From: Corynebacterium sp. HMSC27B11
GTDB taxonomy: Bacteria > Actinomycetota > Actinomycetes > Mycobacteriales > Mycobacteriaceae
NCBI RefSeq assembly: GCF_001815985.1
Contig: NZ_KV823550.1
Span: 62,001-126,000, forward strand
Reading direction: 5' to 3'
DNA length: 64,000 bases
The notes beneath the pieces are model-generated. The model had not been told where the DNA came from. It saw only the letters and a program-made list of their open reading frames with translations, and did no database searches. Shown here in pieces: positions 47,663 to 58,518 of the stretch (its first letter is position 1; every line of letters begins with the position of its first letter). The position numbers were made by a program, and so were the translations under genes.

Positions 47663-48970
47663 CTATTTTTCTGCCAGCAGCTCCGCGATAGCCCGGGCAG
47701 AACGCTGCCCGGAGCGGATAGCACCATCGATGGTTGAGGTCGCGGTGTGAGCGCCGGCGACCGCTACGCGCCCATCGAGCAGCTCGGCTGCCGACTGGGC
47801 CTGAATCGCGTGATTGGGCCCGACCAGTGGCAGGGCGTCTGGAATGTCGTGGCGGGTGACCAACTCCAGGGCCTCGGGGCTGCAGTCGTAAATGCTGGCC
47901 ACGTCACGGCGGACCTGCATTTCGGTGGGCAGATCGCGGGCCGCGTCGAAATCGCCGTTGCTGTGCGGCTGGGAGGTCGCTGCAGCAATCAGCTGGCTTC
48001 CCGGCGCGTAGGCCGGGGCCACGGAGGTGACCTCGGCGGCCAGGTCGATGCACAGCTCACCGCTGCCGTCCACGGTCACGAGCCTGTCGCTGTGCACCTC
48101 GTCGCTCACGGTGAACCACCAGGTACTCTGCCCGCGATGCTCGGGCACCGCAGTGCCGATCAGCTCGTGGGCCGCCTGCGCAGAGGTGGCCACGATCGCA
48201 TGGGAGAAGCGCTCGGTCTTGCCGTTCACCGTGAGCTCCACCCCATTCGGTTGGACGTCCACCGCGCTGACCTGGGAGTTCAGTTCGACGCGGACGCCGC
48301 CGAGGCGCCCCATCGTCGCCGCCAGGTCCCCCATTCCGCGCTCCGGCAGGGCCAGCGTGCCGCGCAACAGGGTGACGAAGACCCACTTCGCGAACTCCGC
48401 GGAGGTTTCCCCGCCGTGGTCGTAGAGGAAGGCGCGCAGGATTGGGTCGACCGCGTTCTGGCGGACCGGGCCGGTGATGCCGGCCTTGGTAAGCGACTCC
48501 GCGACCGGCTCGTCGCTGGCGTGCCCGAAGCGGCTGGGGCCACGCAGCTCCAGTGAGGAGCGGTGCATCAGCTCGCTGCGCAGCCAGTTGCGCATGCGCA
48601 CGAGCTCACCCAGCCGTAGCGCGGAGCTGAATTCCGAGCGCAGTAGCTTCGGCACCATCGATGGCGCGCGAACGGGATCGATGATCAGCGCGGAGCCCTC
48701 ACGCGTGACGGTGTTGATCCCCGGCTGGAAGTTCTTGATCTTGAGGGCGGAGTACTCCCCGGGGTTCAGGATCTCCTTGACCGCCGGGTACCAGGTATTG
48801 AAGAACTGCAGTCCCCGGTCCACGGTGATCTCGCCGTGCTGCTCCGAGCGCACCAGCCCGCCCACTCGGTCAGCGGCGTCGAAGAGGGTGCAGCGCACCC
48901 CGGCCTGAGAGAGCGTGCGGGCCGCTGCGAGGCCGGCCATACCGGCCCCAATGATGGCTACCTCGGTCAC
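47663..48970 (-). CDS. FAD-dependent oxidoreductase (protoporphyrinogen/amine oxidase-like)
   Basis: A 435-aa flavoprotein. The dinucleotide fold begins at once, EVAIIGAGMAGLAAARTLSQ, followed by DAADRVGGLVRSEQHG and DRGLQFFNTW; a C-terminal FAD motif lies in GRVAVAGAHTATSTIDGAI. This is the NAD(P)-binding Rossmann/amine-oxidase superfamily (phytoene desaturase or amine oxidase related). The substrate is unknown. GTG 48970 with GGAGG 5 nt upstream is chosen over the open frame to 49009. Confidence 0.85.
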   Translation of the reverse strand: MTEVAIIGAGMAGLAAARTLSQAGVRCTLFDAADRVGGLVRSEQHGEITVDRGLQFFNTWYPAVKEILNPGEYSALKIKNFQPGINTVTREGSALIIDPVRAPSMVPKLLRSEFSSALRLGELVRMRNWLRSELMHRSSLELRGPSRFGHASDEPVAESLTKAGITGPVRQNAVDPILRAFLYDHGGETSAEFAKWVFVTLLRGTLALPERGMGDLAATMGRLGGVRVELNSQVSAVDVQPNGVELTVNGKTERFSHAIVATSAQAAHELIGTAVPEHRGQSTWWFTVSDEVHSDRLVTVDGSGELCIDLAAEVTSVAPAYAPGSQLIAAATSQPHSNGDFDAARDLPTEMQVRRDVASIYDCSPEALELVTRHDIPDALPLVGPNHAIQAQSAAELLDGRVAVAGAHTATSTIDGAIRSGQRSARAIAELLAEK

Positions 48971-49123
48971 GTGCCCCTCCTGCGGTCCTCGCTCAATGCT
49001 GGGTGGCACAGCATGTGCCCGGCGCCGTGCCGGGGGCTGTGCCCATCATCACGCTAGCCATGCTAGCCCACACCCCGGCCGCGCCTGACCACCCGCGCCC
49101 CGCCAGTCGCGGTGCGTGGAAAG

Positions 49124-49951
49124 CTAGCGTTCCTCACCGTCTGCCGTCACGTCGCCGTCCTCCTCGTCGGCAGCGACGTCGTCGGCGTCATCGTCCTCAA
49201 CGTCACCGTCCTCGACCTCGACCCACTCGAAGAACGGGTCCTCGGAGCCGTCGTCGAGGGTGACCAGGAGGTCCTCCCAGTCCTCGGCCTGCTGCGAGAC
49301 ATAAGCGAGCACGTCGAAGAGCTGGTTGAAATCCTCGAATACGCCGAGGTCCAGCACCTCCTGGTACTGCGTGCGCAGCTCGTCCAGGGTGGCGTCCAGC
49401 ATGTCCAGCTTCGCCGGGTCCTGCTCGTCCTCCTCATCGACGAGGATCTCCGCGGCGATGTTCTCCGCGAGATCGAAGACGCTATCGGGCAGCACCACAA
49501 AGCTCACTGCAGCGGTCGGCGCCCCCTGCCCCTCCGAGATCTTCACGGTGACCTTGGAATTTGCGCTGAGGTTCGCGCGCAGGACGAGGGGGTCGTAATC
49601 ATCCTGTTCGAACTCGAGGTCCTCGACGCGGGGATCCTGCCCGTCGAGCAGTTCATTGAGCACCGTGATCACCTCGTCGGTGGCCATGTGCCGGTTCACC
49701 GCCTCGACCGCGGCCTCCGGGGTGAAGACCACGCCGACCAGGGCGGCGTCGAAGTCCTCGTCCTCATCGGTGACGTCGGCGAGCGCGACGAAGACGTTCG
49801 CGGCCGGCGTGCTGACCCCGGCCACCCCTTCAATCAGCTCGAACTGGATCTCCACTTCCGCAGAGACTGGAACGAACAGCGTTCCATCGTTGGCTCGGGA
49901 CTCGATGCCCTCAACGTCGAGGGCCTGGGCGATGTTTTCCAAAAATCCCAT
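49124..49951 (-). CDS. Acidic protein of unknown function
   Basis: A 275-aa, strongly acidic cytoplasmic protein without cysteine or membrane segments. The first 170 residues look like an alpha/beta fold (GTLFVPVSAEVEIQFELIEG; ATDEVITVLNELLDG), loosely like YbjN-type proteins. Residues 170-230 are helical and the last 45 are almost all Asp, Glu, Gly and Ala. I do not recognise the family. It is on the minus strand, with the divergent ABC exporter 166 bp away and the FAD gene 153 bp downstream. Confidence 0.7.
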   Translation of the reverse strand: MGFLENIAQALDVEGIESRANDGTLFVPVSAEVEIQFELIEGVAGVSTPAANVFVALADVTDEDEDFDAALVGVVFTPEAAVEAVNRHMATDEVITVLNELLDGQDPRVEDLEFEQDDYDPLVLRANLSANSKVTVKISEGQGAPTAAVSFVVLPDSVFDLAENIAAEILVDEEDEQDPAKLDMLDATLDELRTQYQEVLDLGVFEDFNQLFDVLAYVSQQAEDWEDLLVTLDDGSEDPFFEWVEVEDGDVEDDDADDVAADEEDGDVTADGEER

Positions 49952-50117
49952 TGAGGAATCCTCTCTCCGCGGCGCGGTTCGTCTCCTGCGTTGATCTTAA
50001 CCCGGTTTATTTGCCTCGCGCCGGGGCCGTTTCTCCCGGCTCCCGCTTTTCGACGTCGCCCGCTGCCGTGGTGGCGGGCTTTTCCTACCTGGTGCAAGCG
50101 ATAGGCTGATAGCTATC

Positions 50118-53100
50118 GTGTTTGCTTTCCTCCGCGCCCCCTTGAGCGCTCACCGCATGCAGCTGGGCATCATTACCCTGCTGAGCGTTCTCATGCCCGC
50201 CGCGGCCGTGCTGATCCCGCTGTTCGCCGGCCGGGCGATCGATGGTAGCCGGGGCGCGATCGGCCTGCTCATCGCGGCGGCTTTCGCCCGGTTTTGTACC
50301 CACGGCGCGCGGCGCTTTTTCGCCGGGAAGCTCTCCGTCGACGTCCAGCACGACATCCGGATGCGGTGCCTCGCAGCCTTACAGGGCGCATCGCCGGCGG
50401 CGATGGCCCAGGTGCGCACCGGGCAGGTTGTCTCCCGAACCATCTCGGATTTGAACCAGATCCAGGGGATGCTGGCGATGCTGCCCATCATGGGCAGCAT
50501 CTTCGTGGAGGTCGTGCTGATCCTAGGCATCATGTTCTGGCTCTCCTGGCCGCTGGCGGTGCTGCTCAGCATTCAGCTTCCGGTGCTCGCCGCCATCGCC
50601 TTCTTCTCCCGCCGCCGGCTCTACGACGCGACGTGGGAGGCCCAACAGCAGGCCGCGGACGTCGCCAGCCAGGTGGAGGAGACAGTGACGGGCGTGCGCA
50701 TCGTCAAGGCCTTCGTCCAAGAGAACCGCGAGCAGACCAGCTTTATGGCGCGGGCCCGCAGGCTCTTCGGGTTGCGCTTGCACGTCGGGCGGCTCACTGC
50801 CCGTTTCCAGCCCGCGTTGGCTGCCGTCCCCCAAATCGCGCTGATCGCCACCGTGGTTGTCGGTGGCCTGCTCGCGATGCGGGGCGCGATCACCCTCGGC
50901 GAGGTCCTCTCGGCGTCGGCTTACGTCACCCTGCTGTCACGGATGACGCGCATGGGTGCCGGGATGCTGGTGATGTTGCACCTTGCGAACGCCGCTGTCT
51001 CCCGCGTGCAGGATATCCTCGCCCTCCCCCAACGGCAGGCGCCTGAGAACCCGGGAAAGCTCCCGGATGGCCCCGTCGGGGTCCGGGGCACCTTCCGCAC
51101 CCGGGGCGGCGAGGACCTCGCCGTGGACGTAACTCCCGGCTCCACCGCGTACATCACGGGACCCGCGGGGTCCGGGAAGTCGGCGCTGGCGCTGGCCCTG
51201 GCTGGGCAGTCGGCGGACGTTACGGCCGATTTTGAGGCCTACGCGGGCAGCACCGCGGTGTGGCTGGGCGACCTGGCACCCGACCAGTGGCCGACGATCG
51301 TCTTCGACGAGCCCTTCCTTTACTCCATGTCCATCGCGGAGAACATCCGCATGGGAACTCAGGCGAGCGACGCCGAGGTGGCGGAGGCAGCCCGCATCGC
51401 CTGCGCCGCCGACTTCATCGACGAGCTCGGGGGTTATTCCACCATCGTGGGTGAGCGCGGCCTGAAGCTGTCGGGTGGGCAGCGGCAGCGCATCGCGCTG
51501 GCCCGCGCGGTGCTGCGCAACCCCAGGGTCCTGGTTCTGGACAGCGCCACCAGCGCGATCGATACCGTCACCGAACAGAAGATCATCGCCAATCTCCATC
51601 AGCGCGCGGGCGAGGGCAACCTGACGATGGTGATCGTCGACCACCGGGCAGCGCCCGAAGACAAGGGCGCGACTAACGCTGACGCCGGGAAAAGGGGCGT
51701 CATCAGCCTGCCCGCTCCCCCGGCCCGTCCGCTGTGGCCGCGCAGCTGGGAGGAGATCCAGGAGGAGGCGGATCGAGAGCTGCTCGGCGTCGCCGATGGC
51801 GCCCATGGCGACGAGGGGCGCGCACGAGCGGCCGTAGCGGCGAAGTTCACGAAGCTGTTGGAGGCCGACGCCGCAGCGCTGCGCCGCGTCACCCCGGCAC
51901 AGCAGGAATCGACCTCCCACAACTCCACGCCCGCTGGCTCGGCGTCCGAGAACACGACCCCCGCACTGCGGCTGCGCACCCTGGTGGGGCTCGTCCCGGT
52001 CGCGACCGCGGTCATCGTGGCAACGCTCCTGCTGGGGCTCGTCGCCGATATTGCCCTGCCATCCCTGGTACGCAAGGCCATCGACGAGGGAATCAGCAGG
52101 TCAGACCGCAGCGCGCTGTTCTCCCTGGGGCTCGGCGCCCTGCTCCTTGTCTGTATTTCCTGGGCCGCCAGCGCGTGGAACACGGTGCTCACCACGCACA
52201 CCGGCGAGCGACTGCTCTACGCCCTTCGCGTGCGCAGCTTCGAGCACCTCCACCGGCTGCCCATGAGCTGGTTCGAGCAGAACGCCTCGGGCCGGGTCAT
52301 GACCCGAATGACGACCGATATCGACAACCTCTCCAGCTTCCTGCAGACCGGGCTCTCCCAGGCCATCGTCTCCACCACAATGCTGCTGGGTGTGCTGGGC
52401 ATGCTCATCTGGACCGACCCTGCTCTGGCTGGCATCACCGCACTGTTCCTGCCGGTCATCGGGGTGGGCGCGTGGGTCTTCCGCCGCTACTCCTCGCGCC
52501 TCTACCGGGCCGCCCGCTCCCAGGTCTCCACGGTCAACGCCCACTTCCAGGAGGCGGTCAATGGGCTGAACACCGCGGCGGCCTACGGCTTCGGCCCGGT
52601 GCTCGCCGAGCGCATCGGGGAGCAGTCGCAGCGGTACGTGGGGCTGCGCACCCGCGCGCAGGCAGCGGTCAGCATCTTCTTCCCCGGCATCTCCTTCATC
52701 ACCGAGCTCGCCCAGGCAACCGTCCTATTTTTCGGTACCGCTCGGGTCGCGGAGGGCACGACGAGCCACGGCGCACTGGTCGCCTTCAGTTTGTACCTGA
52801 CCTTCTTCTTCGGCCCCGTCCAGCAGCTCTCGCAGATCTTCGATAAGTTCCAGCAGGCTGCGGTGAGTTTCGAGCGAATCTCCGAGTTGTTGGCCGTCCC
52901 TACCGAGCGCAGCACTGGGGACGACGGCGCCGATGCCAGGTTGCCGGGCAAGGTCACCGCGGTGGACTTCTCCGACGTTCATTTCCGCTACGACGGTGCC
53001 GAGCAAGACTCCCTGCGGGGCGCGCGCTTGAGCTTCCGCGGCACGACCGCCCTCGTTGGCGCGACAGGCGCCGGGAAGTCGACGATCGCGAAGCTGGTCA

Positions 53101-53708
53101 CCCGGTGGTACCAGCCAACGGCGGGGTCCATCACCGCCGTTTTCGCGTCGGGTGGCTCCGGAGTGCAGCGCCTCGACCTCCAGCAGCTCCCCTTGCGGGC
53201 CTGGCGCTCTCGGGTGGGCTACGTCCCGCAGGAAGCGCACCTGTTCCGTGGCACGGTGGCCGAGAACATCGCCTATGGTCGACCGACTGCGAGCCAGGAG
53301 GAGATCACCGCGGCCATCGCTGCCATCGGAGGCACGGAGATTATCGCCGGCATCGACGGCGGCTTCGCCGGCGAGGTCGGCGAGCGGGGCCGGGGGTTGT
53401 CCTCTGCCCAGCAGCAGATCATCGCGTTGGCTCGTGCGGAGCTCATCGACCCGGACGTCATGGTCCTGGATGAGGCGACGGCGAATATCGATCCTGCGGT
53501 CGAGACGGACGTGGTTCGGGCAATCGCACTGGCTACGCGTTCGCGGGTGGCGATCATCATCGCCCACCGACTCTCCACCGCGGAGCTGGCTGACAATATT
53601 GCGGTCGTCAGCGCCGGAAAAATTGTTGAACAAGGCCGTCATCAGGAGCTTTTGGAATCCAGCGGCAGATACGCGGACCTCGTCGCCGCATCCCGGGAAT
53701 CTCGCTAG
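50118..53708 (+). CDS. Fused double ABC exporter, one degenerate ATP site
   Basis: A 1196-aa protein with the order membrane domain 1, NBD1, membrane domain 2, NBD2, as in mycobacterial Rv0194-type exporters. NBD1 (from about residue 330) has Walker A GPAGSGKS at 350, signature LSGGQ at 450 and Walker B LVLDSAT at 470, with Ser in place of the catalytic Glu. NBD2 has Walker A GATGAGKS at 980, signature LSSAQ at 1093 and Walker B LDEAT at 1115. It probably exports a lipophilic compound. The start GTG 50118 lacks a clear Shine-Dalgarno; TGATAG just upstream suggests a leaderless mRNA. Confidence 0.9.
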   Translation: MFAFLRAPLSAHRMQLGIITLLSVLMPAAAVLIPLFAGRAIDGSRGAIGLLIAAAFARFCTHGARRFFAGKLSVDVQHDIRMRCLAALQGASPAAMAQVRTGQVVSRTISDLNQIQGMLAMLPIMGSIFVEVVLILGIMFWLSWPLAVLLSIQLPVLAAIAFFSRRRLYDATWEAQQQAADVASQVEETVTGVRIVKAFVQENREQTSFMARARRLFGLRLHVGRLTARFQPALAAVPQIALIATVVVGGLLAMRGAITLGEVLSASAYVTLLSRMTRMGAGMLVMLHLANAAVSRVQDILALPQRQAPENPGKLPDGPVGVRGTFRTRGGEDLAVDVTPGSTAYITGPAGSGKSALALALAGQSADVTADFEAYAGSTAVWLGDLAPDQWPTIVFDEPFLYSMSIAENIRMGTQASDAEVAEAARIACAADFIDELGGYSTIVGERGLKLSGGQRQRIALARAVLRNPRVLVLDSATSAIDTVTEQKIIANLHQRAGEGNLTMVIVDHRAAPEDKGATNADAGKRGVISLPAPPARPLWPRSWEEIQEEADRELLGVADGAHGDEGRARAAVAAKFTKLLEADAAALRRVTPAQQESTSHNSTPAGSASENTTPALRLRTLVGLVPVATAVIVATLLLGLVADIALPSLVRKAIDEGISRSDRSALFSLGLGALLLVCISWAASAWNTVLTTHTGERLLYALRVRSFEHLHRLPMSWFEQNASGRVMTRMTTDIDNLSSFLQTGLSQAIVSTTMLLGVLGMLIWTDPALAGITALFLPVIGVGAWVFRRYSSRLYRAARSQVSTVNAHFQEAVNGLNTAAAYGFGPVLAERIGEQSQRYVGLRTRAQAAVSIFFPGISFITELAQATVLFFGTARVAEGTTSHGALVAFSLYLTFFFGPVQQLSQIFDKFQQAAVSFERISELLAVPTERSTGDDGADARLPGKVTAVDFSDVHFRYDGAEQDSLRGARLSFRGTTALVGATGAGKSTIAKLVTRWYQPTAGSITAVFASGGSGVQRLDLQQLPLRAWRSRVGYVPQEAHLFRGTVAENIAYGRPTASQEEITAAIAAIGGTEIIAGIDGGFAGEVGERGRGLSSAQQQIIALARAELIDPDVMVLDEATANIDPAVETDVVRAIALATRSRVAIIIAHRLSTAELADNIAVVSAGKIVEQGRHQELLESSGRYADLVAASRESR

Positions 53709-53774
53709 GTCACACGCCGTTTTTCGCCGGTCGGTGACGCGCCACCTGGAAGCGAAATCACATAGCACATCGTG

Positions 53775-53780
53775 TAGGCT
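53775..53780 (+). promoter_or_regulatory. Possible -10 of the odhA promoter
   Basis: TAGGCT, preceded by GTG, 46 nt upstream of the odhA GTG. The leader would be about 40 nt and holds GAGG 7 nt before the start. Confidence 0.4.
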
Positions 53781-53826
53781 GTTACAGCGAGACTGAAGTC
53801 ATGATGAAAAGAGGCGAGGACCTGCT

Positions 53827-56800
53827 GTGAGCAGCGCGAATTTCGGTCAGAACGAATGGCTGGTCGATCAGATGTACCAGCAGTATAAGAAGGACCCGGA
53901 GTCGGTTGACCCCGAATGGCGGAAGTACTTCGAGAAGAACGGCGAACTCGCCGGCAGCTCGGCGGGCGCAAATAACGGTGCCGCCACGAGCACCCAGAGC
54001 GCCCCAGCCGCCTCCACTGGCGCCGCCACCGCCGCTTCCGGCCGACGTGGTGGCCTGCGCGGCGACGCCGACGAGCGCGTCATCGAGTCTTATGACGCCA
54101 TCCCGAAGCGCGTCGCCCCGCCGGAGCCGAAGCAGCCGGTAGAGGCCCCCGAGGCCGGCGAGCAGGTGATGCGGGGTGCCGCCCGCGCCATCGCTAAGAA
54201 CATGGATGCCTCGCTGAGCATCCCGACCGCAACCACGGTCCGCGACATGCCAGCGAAGCTCATGTTCGAAAACCGTGCGATCATCAACCAGCAGCTGCTG
54301 GCCCGCGGTGGCGGCAAGATCAGCTTTACGCACATCATCGGCTGGGCCCTGATCCGCGCGGTTCAGGCTCACCCGGACATGAACCTGAATTACAAGGTCG
54401 TCGACAACAAGCCGACCGTCGTCACCCCAGAGCACATCAACCTGGGCCTGGCGATCGACATGAACAACAAGGACGGCAGCCGTAGCCTGGTCGTGGCAGC
54501 GATCAAGGAAACGGAGAAGATGAACTTCTCCGAGTTCGTTGACGCCTACGAGGACATCGTCGCCCGCGCCCGCGTCGGCAAGCTGACGATGGACGACTTC
54601 CAGGGCGTGACCATCTCCCTGACCAACCCGGGTGGCATCGGTACCCGCCACTCCGTACCGCGTCTGACCAACGGCCAGGGCGCGATCATCGGCGTTGGTG
54701 CGATGGATTACCCGGCCGAGTTCCAGGGCACCTCCGTCGACCGCCTCGGCGAGATGGGCATCGGCAAGCTCGTCACCATCACCTCGACCTACGACCACCG
54801 CATCATCCAGGGTGCGGAGTCCGGCGAGTTCCTGCGGACCATGTCCCGCCTGCTGATCAACGACAGCTTCTGGGACGAGATCTTCCAGGCCATGCACGTC
54901 CCGTACGCGCCGATCCGTTGGTCCCAGGACCTGCCGAACACCGGCGTGGACAAGTCCACCCGCGTCGCGCAGCTCATCGAGGCCTACCGCTCCCGCGGCC
55001 ACCTCATCGCGGACATCGACCCACTGCACTGGGTCCAGCCGGGCCTGCCGGTGCCGGACCACTCCGACCTGAACATCGAATCCCACGGCCTGACCCTGTG
55101 GGACTTCGACCGCACCTTCAACGTCGGTGGCTTCAACGGTCGCGAGACCATGACCCTGCGCGAGGTGCTCGACACCCTGCGTAAGGCCTACACCCGCAAG
55201 GTCGGCTACGAGTACGCGCACGTCATGGACAAGGACGAGCGCCTGTGGCTGCAGCAGCACGTCGAGGGTGGTCAGCCGAAGTACTCTTCCGCAGAGCAGA
55301 AGTACATCCTGCAGAAGCTGAATTCCGCTGAGGCCTTCGAGAACTTCCTGCAGACCAAGTACATCGGCCAGAAGCGCTTCTCCCTGGAGGGCGCGGAGAC
55401 CCTGATCCCACTGATGGATGCGGCTATCGACCGCGCTGCGGACTCGAAGCTCAACGAGGTTGTCATCGGCATGGCCCACCGTGGCCGCCTGAACGTCCTC
55501 GCCAACATCGTGGGCAAGCCTTATGCCCAGATCTTCACCGAGTTCGAGGGCAACATCGACCCGGGCTCCGCCGGCGGTTCCGGTGACGTGAAGTACCACC
55601 TGGGCGCCGAGGGCACCTACATCCAGATGTTCGGCGACAACGAGATCGACATCACCCTGACTGCCAACCCGTCCCACCTGGAGGCAGTCAACCCGGTGAT
55701 GGAGGGCATCTCCCGCGCGAAGCAGGACCTGCTCGTCGAGAAGCACGGCGAGGACGCCAAGGGCTCGGTCATGCCGATCCTGCTGCACGGCGACGCAGCC
55801 TTCACCGGCCTGGGCATCGTCCAGGAGACGATCAACCTCTCCAAGCTGAATGCCTACTCCGTCGGCGGTACCGTCCACGTCATCGTGAACAACCAGATCG
55901 GCTTCACGACGACCCCGGACTCCGGCCGTTCGACCTACTACGCCACCGACCTGGCCAAGGGCTTCGACGCCCCGGTCTTCCACGTTAACGGTGACGACCC
56001 GGAGGCTGTCGTCTGGGTGGCACAGCTGGCGGTCGATTACCGCAACCGCTTCGGCAAGGATGTCTTCATCGACCTGGTGAGCTACCGCCGTCGCGGCCAC
56101 AACGAGGCCGACGACCCGTCGATGACCCAGCCGCTGATGTACGACATCATCAACGAGCTGCCGACCTCCCGCGAGCAGTACACCGAGGCCCTCATCGGCC
56201 GCGGCGATATCTCCGAGGAGGAGGCCGAGCGCGCTGCACAGGACTTCCACGACCAGCTCGAGACCGTGTTCAACCAGGTCCGCGAGGCCGAGAAGGGCAC
56301 GCCCCCGGCAGAGCAGACCGGCATCACCGGCTCCCAGAAGCTGCCGCACGGCCTGGACACCTCCATCTCCAAGGACCTGGTCCGCCAGATCGGCGACAAA
56401 TTCTACGAGACCCCGGAGTGGTTCAACGCCCACCGTCGCGTGAAGCCACTCATCAAGCGCCGTAAGGAGATGAGCGAGAACGGCAACATCGACTGGGCCT
56501 TCGGCGAGCTGCTCGCCCTGGGTTCCCTGGCTGCCGAGGGCAAGCTCATCCGCCTCGTCGGCGAGGACTCCCTGCGCGGTACCTTCACCCAGCGCCACGC
56601 GGTCCTCTTCGACAACGAGGACTTCGACCGCTACAGCCCACTGCAGTCCCTGGCTGAGGACACCGGCAACGGCGGCCGCTTCGAGGCCTACAACTCCGCG
56701 CTCACCGAGTACGCGGGCCTGGGCTTCGAGTACGGCTACTCCGTGGGTAACACCGACGCGCTGACCCTGTGGGAGGCACAGTTCGGTGACTTCGCCAACG

Positions 56801-57525
56801 GTGGCCAGACCGTCATCGATGAGTACATCTCCTCCGGTGAGGCGAAGTGGGGCCAGAAGTCCAACCTGGTCATGCTTCTGCCGCACGGCTACGAGGGCCA
56901 GGGCCCGGACCACTCCTCCGCACGCATCGAGCGCTTCCTGCAGATGTCCGCGGAAGGTTCCTGGACCGTGGCTCAGCCGAGTACCCCGGCGAACTACTTC
57001 CACCTGCTGCGCCGCCACGCGCTGGGCTCCCTGACCCGCCCGCTGATCGTCTTCACCCCGAAGTCGATGCTGCGCAACAAGGCCGCGGTGTCCGCTGTTG
57101 AGGACTTCACGGATACGAAGAAGTTCACCTCGGTGATCGACGACCCGAACCAGAACGGCGTGAACAAGGACATCAAGACCGTCCTGATGTGCTCCGGCAA
57201 GATCTACTACGAGCTGGAGAAGAAGCGTCAGAAGGATGGTCGCGACGACGTCGCCATCATCCGTCTGGAGATGCTGCACCCGCTGCCGTTCAACCGCATC
57301 CGCGACGCTCTGTCCAACTACCCGAACGCGGAGTTCCGCTGGGTGCAGGACGAGCCGGCCAACCAGGGTCCATGGCCGTTCATCGCGCTGGAGCTGCCTG
57401 AGTACCTGCCGGGTATCCAGCTGAAGCGCGTGTCCCGTCGCCCGCAGTCCTCCACCGCAACTGGTGTGGCTAAGGTCCACCAGCTTGAGGAGAAGGCACT
57501 GCTCGAGGAGGCCTTCGCCGACTAG
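53827..57525 (+). CDS. odhA: 2-oxoglutarate dehydrogenase E1 fused to succinyltransferase (OdhA/Kgd)
   Basis: A 1232-aa TCA-cycle enzyme. The N-terminal helix [18 protein letters not shown] and a linker (about 35-110) precede an E2-type acyltransferase domain (about 110-340; DHR at 321) with no lipoyl domain. The thiamine-dependent E1 part follows: [25 protein letters not shown] at about 653. In Corynebacteriales this fused protein joins with AceF and Lpd in a mixed complex and is inhibited by OdhI. GTG 53827 is the start. The strand opposite is also fully open, an effect of codon bias. Confidence 0.97.
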   Translation: MSSANFGQNEWLVDQMYQQYKKDPESVDPEWRKYFEKNGELAGSSAGANNGAATSTQSAPAASTGAATAASGRRGGLRGDADERVIESYDAIPKRVAPPEPKQPVEAPEAGEQVMRGAARAIAKNMDASLSIPTATTVRDMPAKLMFENRAIINQQLLARGGGKISFTHIIGWALIRAVQAHPDMNLNYKVVDNKPTVVTPEHINLGLAIDMNNKDGSRSLVVAAIKETEKMNFSEFVDAYEDIVARARVGKLTMDDFQGVTISLTNPGGIGTRHSVPRLTNGQGAIIGVGAMDYPAEFQGTSVDRLGEMGIGKLVTITSTYDHRIIQGAESGEFLRTMSRLLINDSFWDEIFQAMHVPYAPIRWSQDLPNTGVDKSTRVAQLIEAYRSRGHLIADIDPLHWVQPGLPVPDHSDLNIESHGLTLWDFDRTFNVGGFNGRETMTLREVLDTLRKAYTRKVGYEYAHVMDKDERLWLQQHVEGGQPKYSSAEQKYILQKLNSAEAFENFLQTKYIGQKRFSLEGAETLIPLMDAAIDRAADSKLNEVVIGMAHRGRLNVLANIVGKPYAQIFTEFEGNIDPGSAGGSGDVKYHLGAEGTYIQMFGDNEIDITLTANPSHLEAVNPVMEGISRAKQDLLVEKHGEDAKGSVMPILLHGDAAFTGLGIVQETINLSKLNAYSVGGTVHVIVNNQIGFTTTPDSGRSTYYATDLAKGFDAPVFHVNGDDPEAVVWVAQLAVDYRNRFGKDVFIDLVSYRRRGHNEADDPSMTQPLMYDIINELPTSREQYTEALIGRGDISEEEAERAAQDFHDQLETVFNQVREAEKGTPPAEQTGITGSQKLPHGLDTSISKDLVRQIGDKFYETPEWFNAHRRVKPLIKRRKEMSENGNIDWAFGELLALGSLAAEGKLIRLVGEDSLRGTFTQRHAVLFDNEDFDRYSPLQSLAEDTGNGGRFEAYNSALTEYAGLGFEYGYSVGNTDALTLWEAQFGDFANGGQTVIDEYISSGEAKWGQKSNLVMLLPHGYEGQGPDHSSARIERFLQMSAEGSWTVAQPSTPANYFHLLRRHALGSLTRPLIVFTPKSMLRNKAAVSAVEDFTDTKKFTSVIDDPNQNGVNKDIKTVLMCSGKIYYELEKKRQKDGRDDVAIIRLEMLHPLPFNRIRDALSNYPNAEFRWVQDEPANQGPWPFIALELPEYLPGIQLKRVSRRPQSSTATGVAKVHQLEEKALLEEAFAD

Positions 57526-57542
57526 TCGGCATATTGCCCCCT

Positions 57543-57575
57543 GCTCCCCCAGCCAGCTGGCTGGGGGAGCTTTTT
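57543..57575 (+). terminator. Terminator of odhA
   Basis: A perfect 28-bp palindrome, GCTCCCCCAGCCAG and its complement, followed by TTTTT, 17 bp beyond the stop. Confidence 0.92.
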
Positions 57576-57724
57576 CTTGTATCTGGTAGCGCTCTTTACC
57601 CCGCCAATTTTCTAGCCGAGCCCCCTTCGCGCGCCCGCCCGGCTACGGCGCACTCCCTGCTCTTCTTGGCGAGCCCCCAGGTTGTGTGCGCCCTGCTAGG
57701 ACTCGCGCTCCCCCAAGCCCTCGC

Positions 57725-58372
57725 TTATTGGACGTAGTCCTCGCCCGCAGCGGTCGCACGCAGCTTCTCGGTGGACCCCCCGCCGGCGACGTTATTGGCC
57801 GCGCGCAGTTCATAACGATCAGGCTGCGGCTTGGCCCACAGGGCGACGATGTTCTGTGGCAGGGTCTCGTCCTCGCAGATCACGGCAGCTCCGGGGTGGG
57901 TTGCCGCCAGCTCCGGCGGGAGCGCCGAGAGCATCGTGGAGTGCGTGATATCCCGCCACTCCACGCGGTCGGGCTTCTCCTCCGCCGCATACAGCTCGCG
58001 TAGTTCCCTGCCCTTCGCCGGGTCGAGAACGTCCAGCAGCTCCCCCACACAGCCGAAAGTCATGCTGACCTTGCCCTCGCGCAGCTGGTCAATTCTCTGC
58101 TCGGCGGAGATCGGCGTCGTGGAGACCTCTGGGGTGTCCTCGGTGATGTCCTCGAACTGCTCGACGTACTCCTGCGCCAGCGGCTCGATCAGCTCTTCCT
58201 CCATGCGTGGCCCGCCGTGGGTCCCGGTGCCGGCGTCCGGCACCCCGATCACGATGTGGTCCTTATCCGCGCAGGAAGCAAGCGGTGCCACCAGTGCCAG
58301 CGCCAGTCCAGCTACCACCACGCGCTTTCTTTTCGGGGTGCGCCCAGCATCGGCATTGCGCGGAAGAAACAC
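57725..58372 (-). CDS. Secreted lipoprotein, substrate-binding-like
   Basis: A protein of about 215 aa. A basic N-terminus and hydrophobic stretch end in a lipobox, VAPLASCADK, so Cys should be lipid-modified and anchored outside the membrane. The mature part starts DHIVIGVPDAGTGTHGG and resembles the first lobe of periplasmic binding proteins such as glycine-betaine receptors, but is short. GTG 58372 is chosen because AAGGAG lies upstream at 11-nt spacing; GTG 58402 is the alternative. No transporter genes adjoin; the ligand is unknown. Confidence 0.7.
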   Translation of the reverse strand: MFLPRNADAGRTPKRKRVVVAGLALALVAPLASCADKDHIVIGVPDAGTGTHGGPRMEEELIEPLAQEYVEQFEDITEDTPEVSTTPISAEQRIDQLREGKVSMTFGCVGELLDVLDPAKGRELRELYAAEEKPDRVEWRDITHSTMLSALPPELAATHPGAAVICEDETLPQNIVALWAKPQPDRYELRAANNVAGGGSTEKLRATAAGEDYVQ

Positions 58373-58504
58373 GGTTTGCAGCTCTCCTTGGGTGAATTTC
58401 ACAGCTTTAGGGTTCGCAGCGAAAGGCTTGGCTGCGAGGAATGCTCCTCATCCTATCGCGGGCCTGCCACCTGGCCGGGCATCGTGGCTGCGTAGGCACT
58501 CAAG

Positions 58505-58510
58505 TATTCT
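58505..58510 (+). promoter_or_regulatory. -10 box for a leaderless CBS-protein transcript
   Basis: TATTCT ends 8 nt before ATG 58519, with no Shine-Dalgarno between: the typical arrangement of a leaderless start. Confidence 0.45.
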
Positions 58511-58518
58511 TGGCTACC

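Noticed and set aside
53782-57480. A 1232-codon open frame antisense to odhA
   Set aside because: The sense strand is a clear OdhA. The antisense frame is open because TTA, CTA and TCA codons are avoided in a highly expressed, GC-rich gene. It has no ribosome binding site or recognisable fold.
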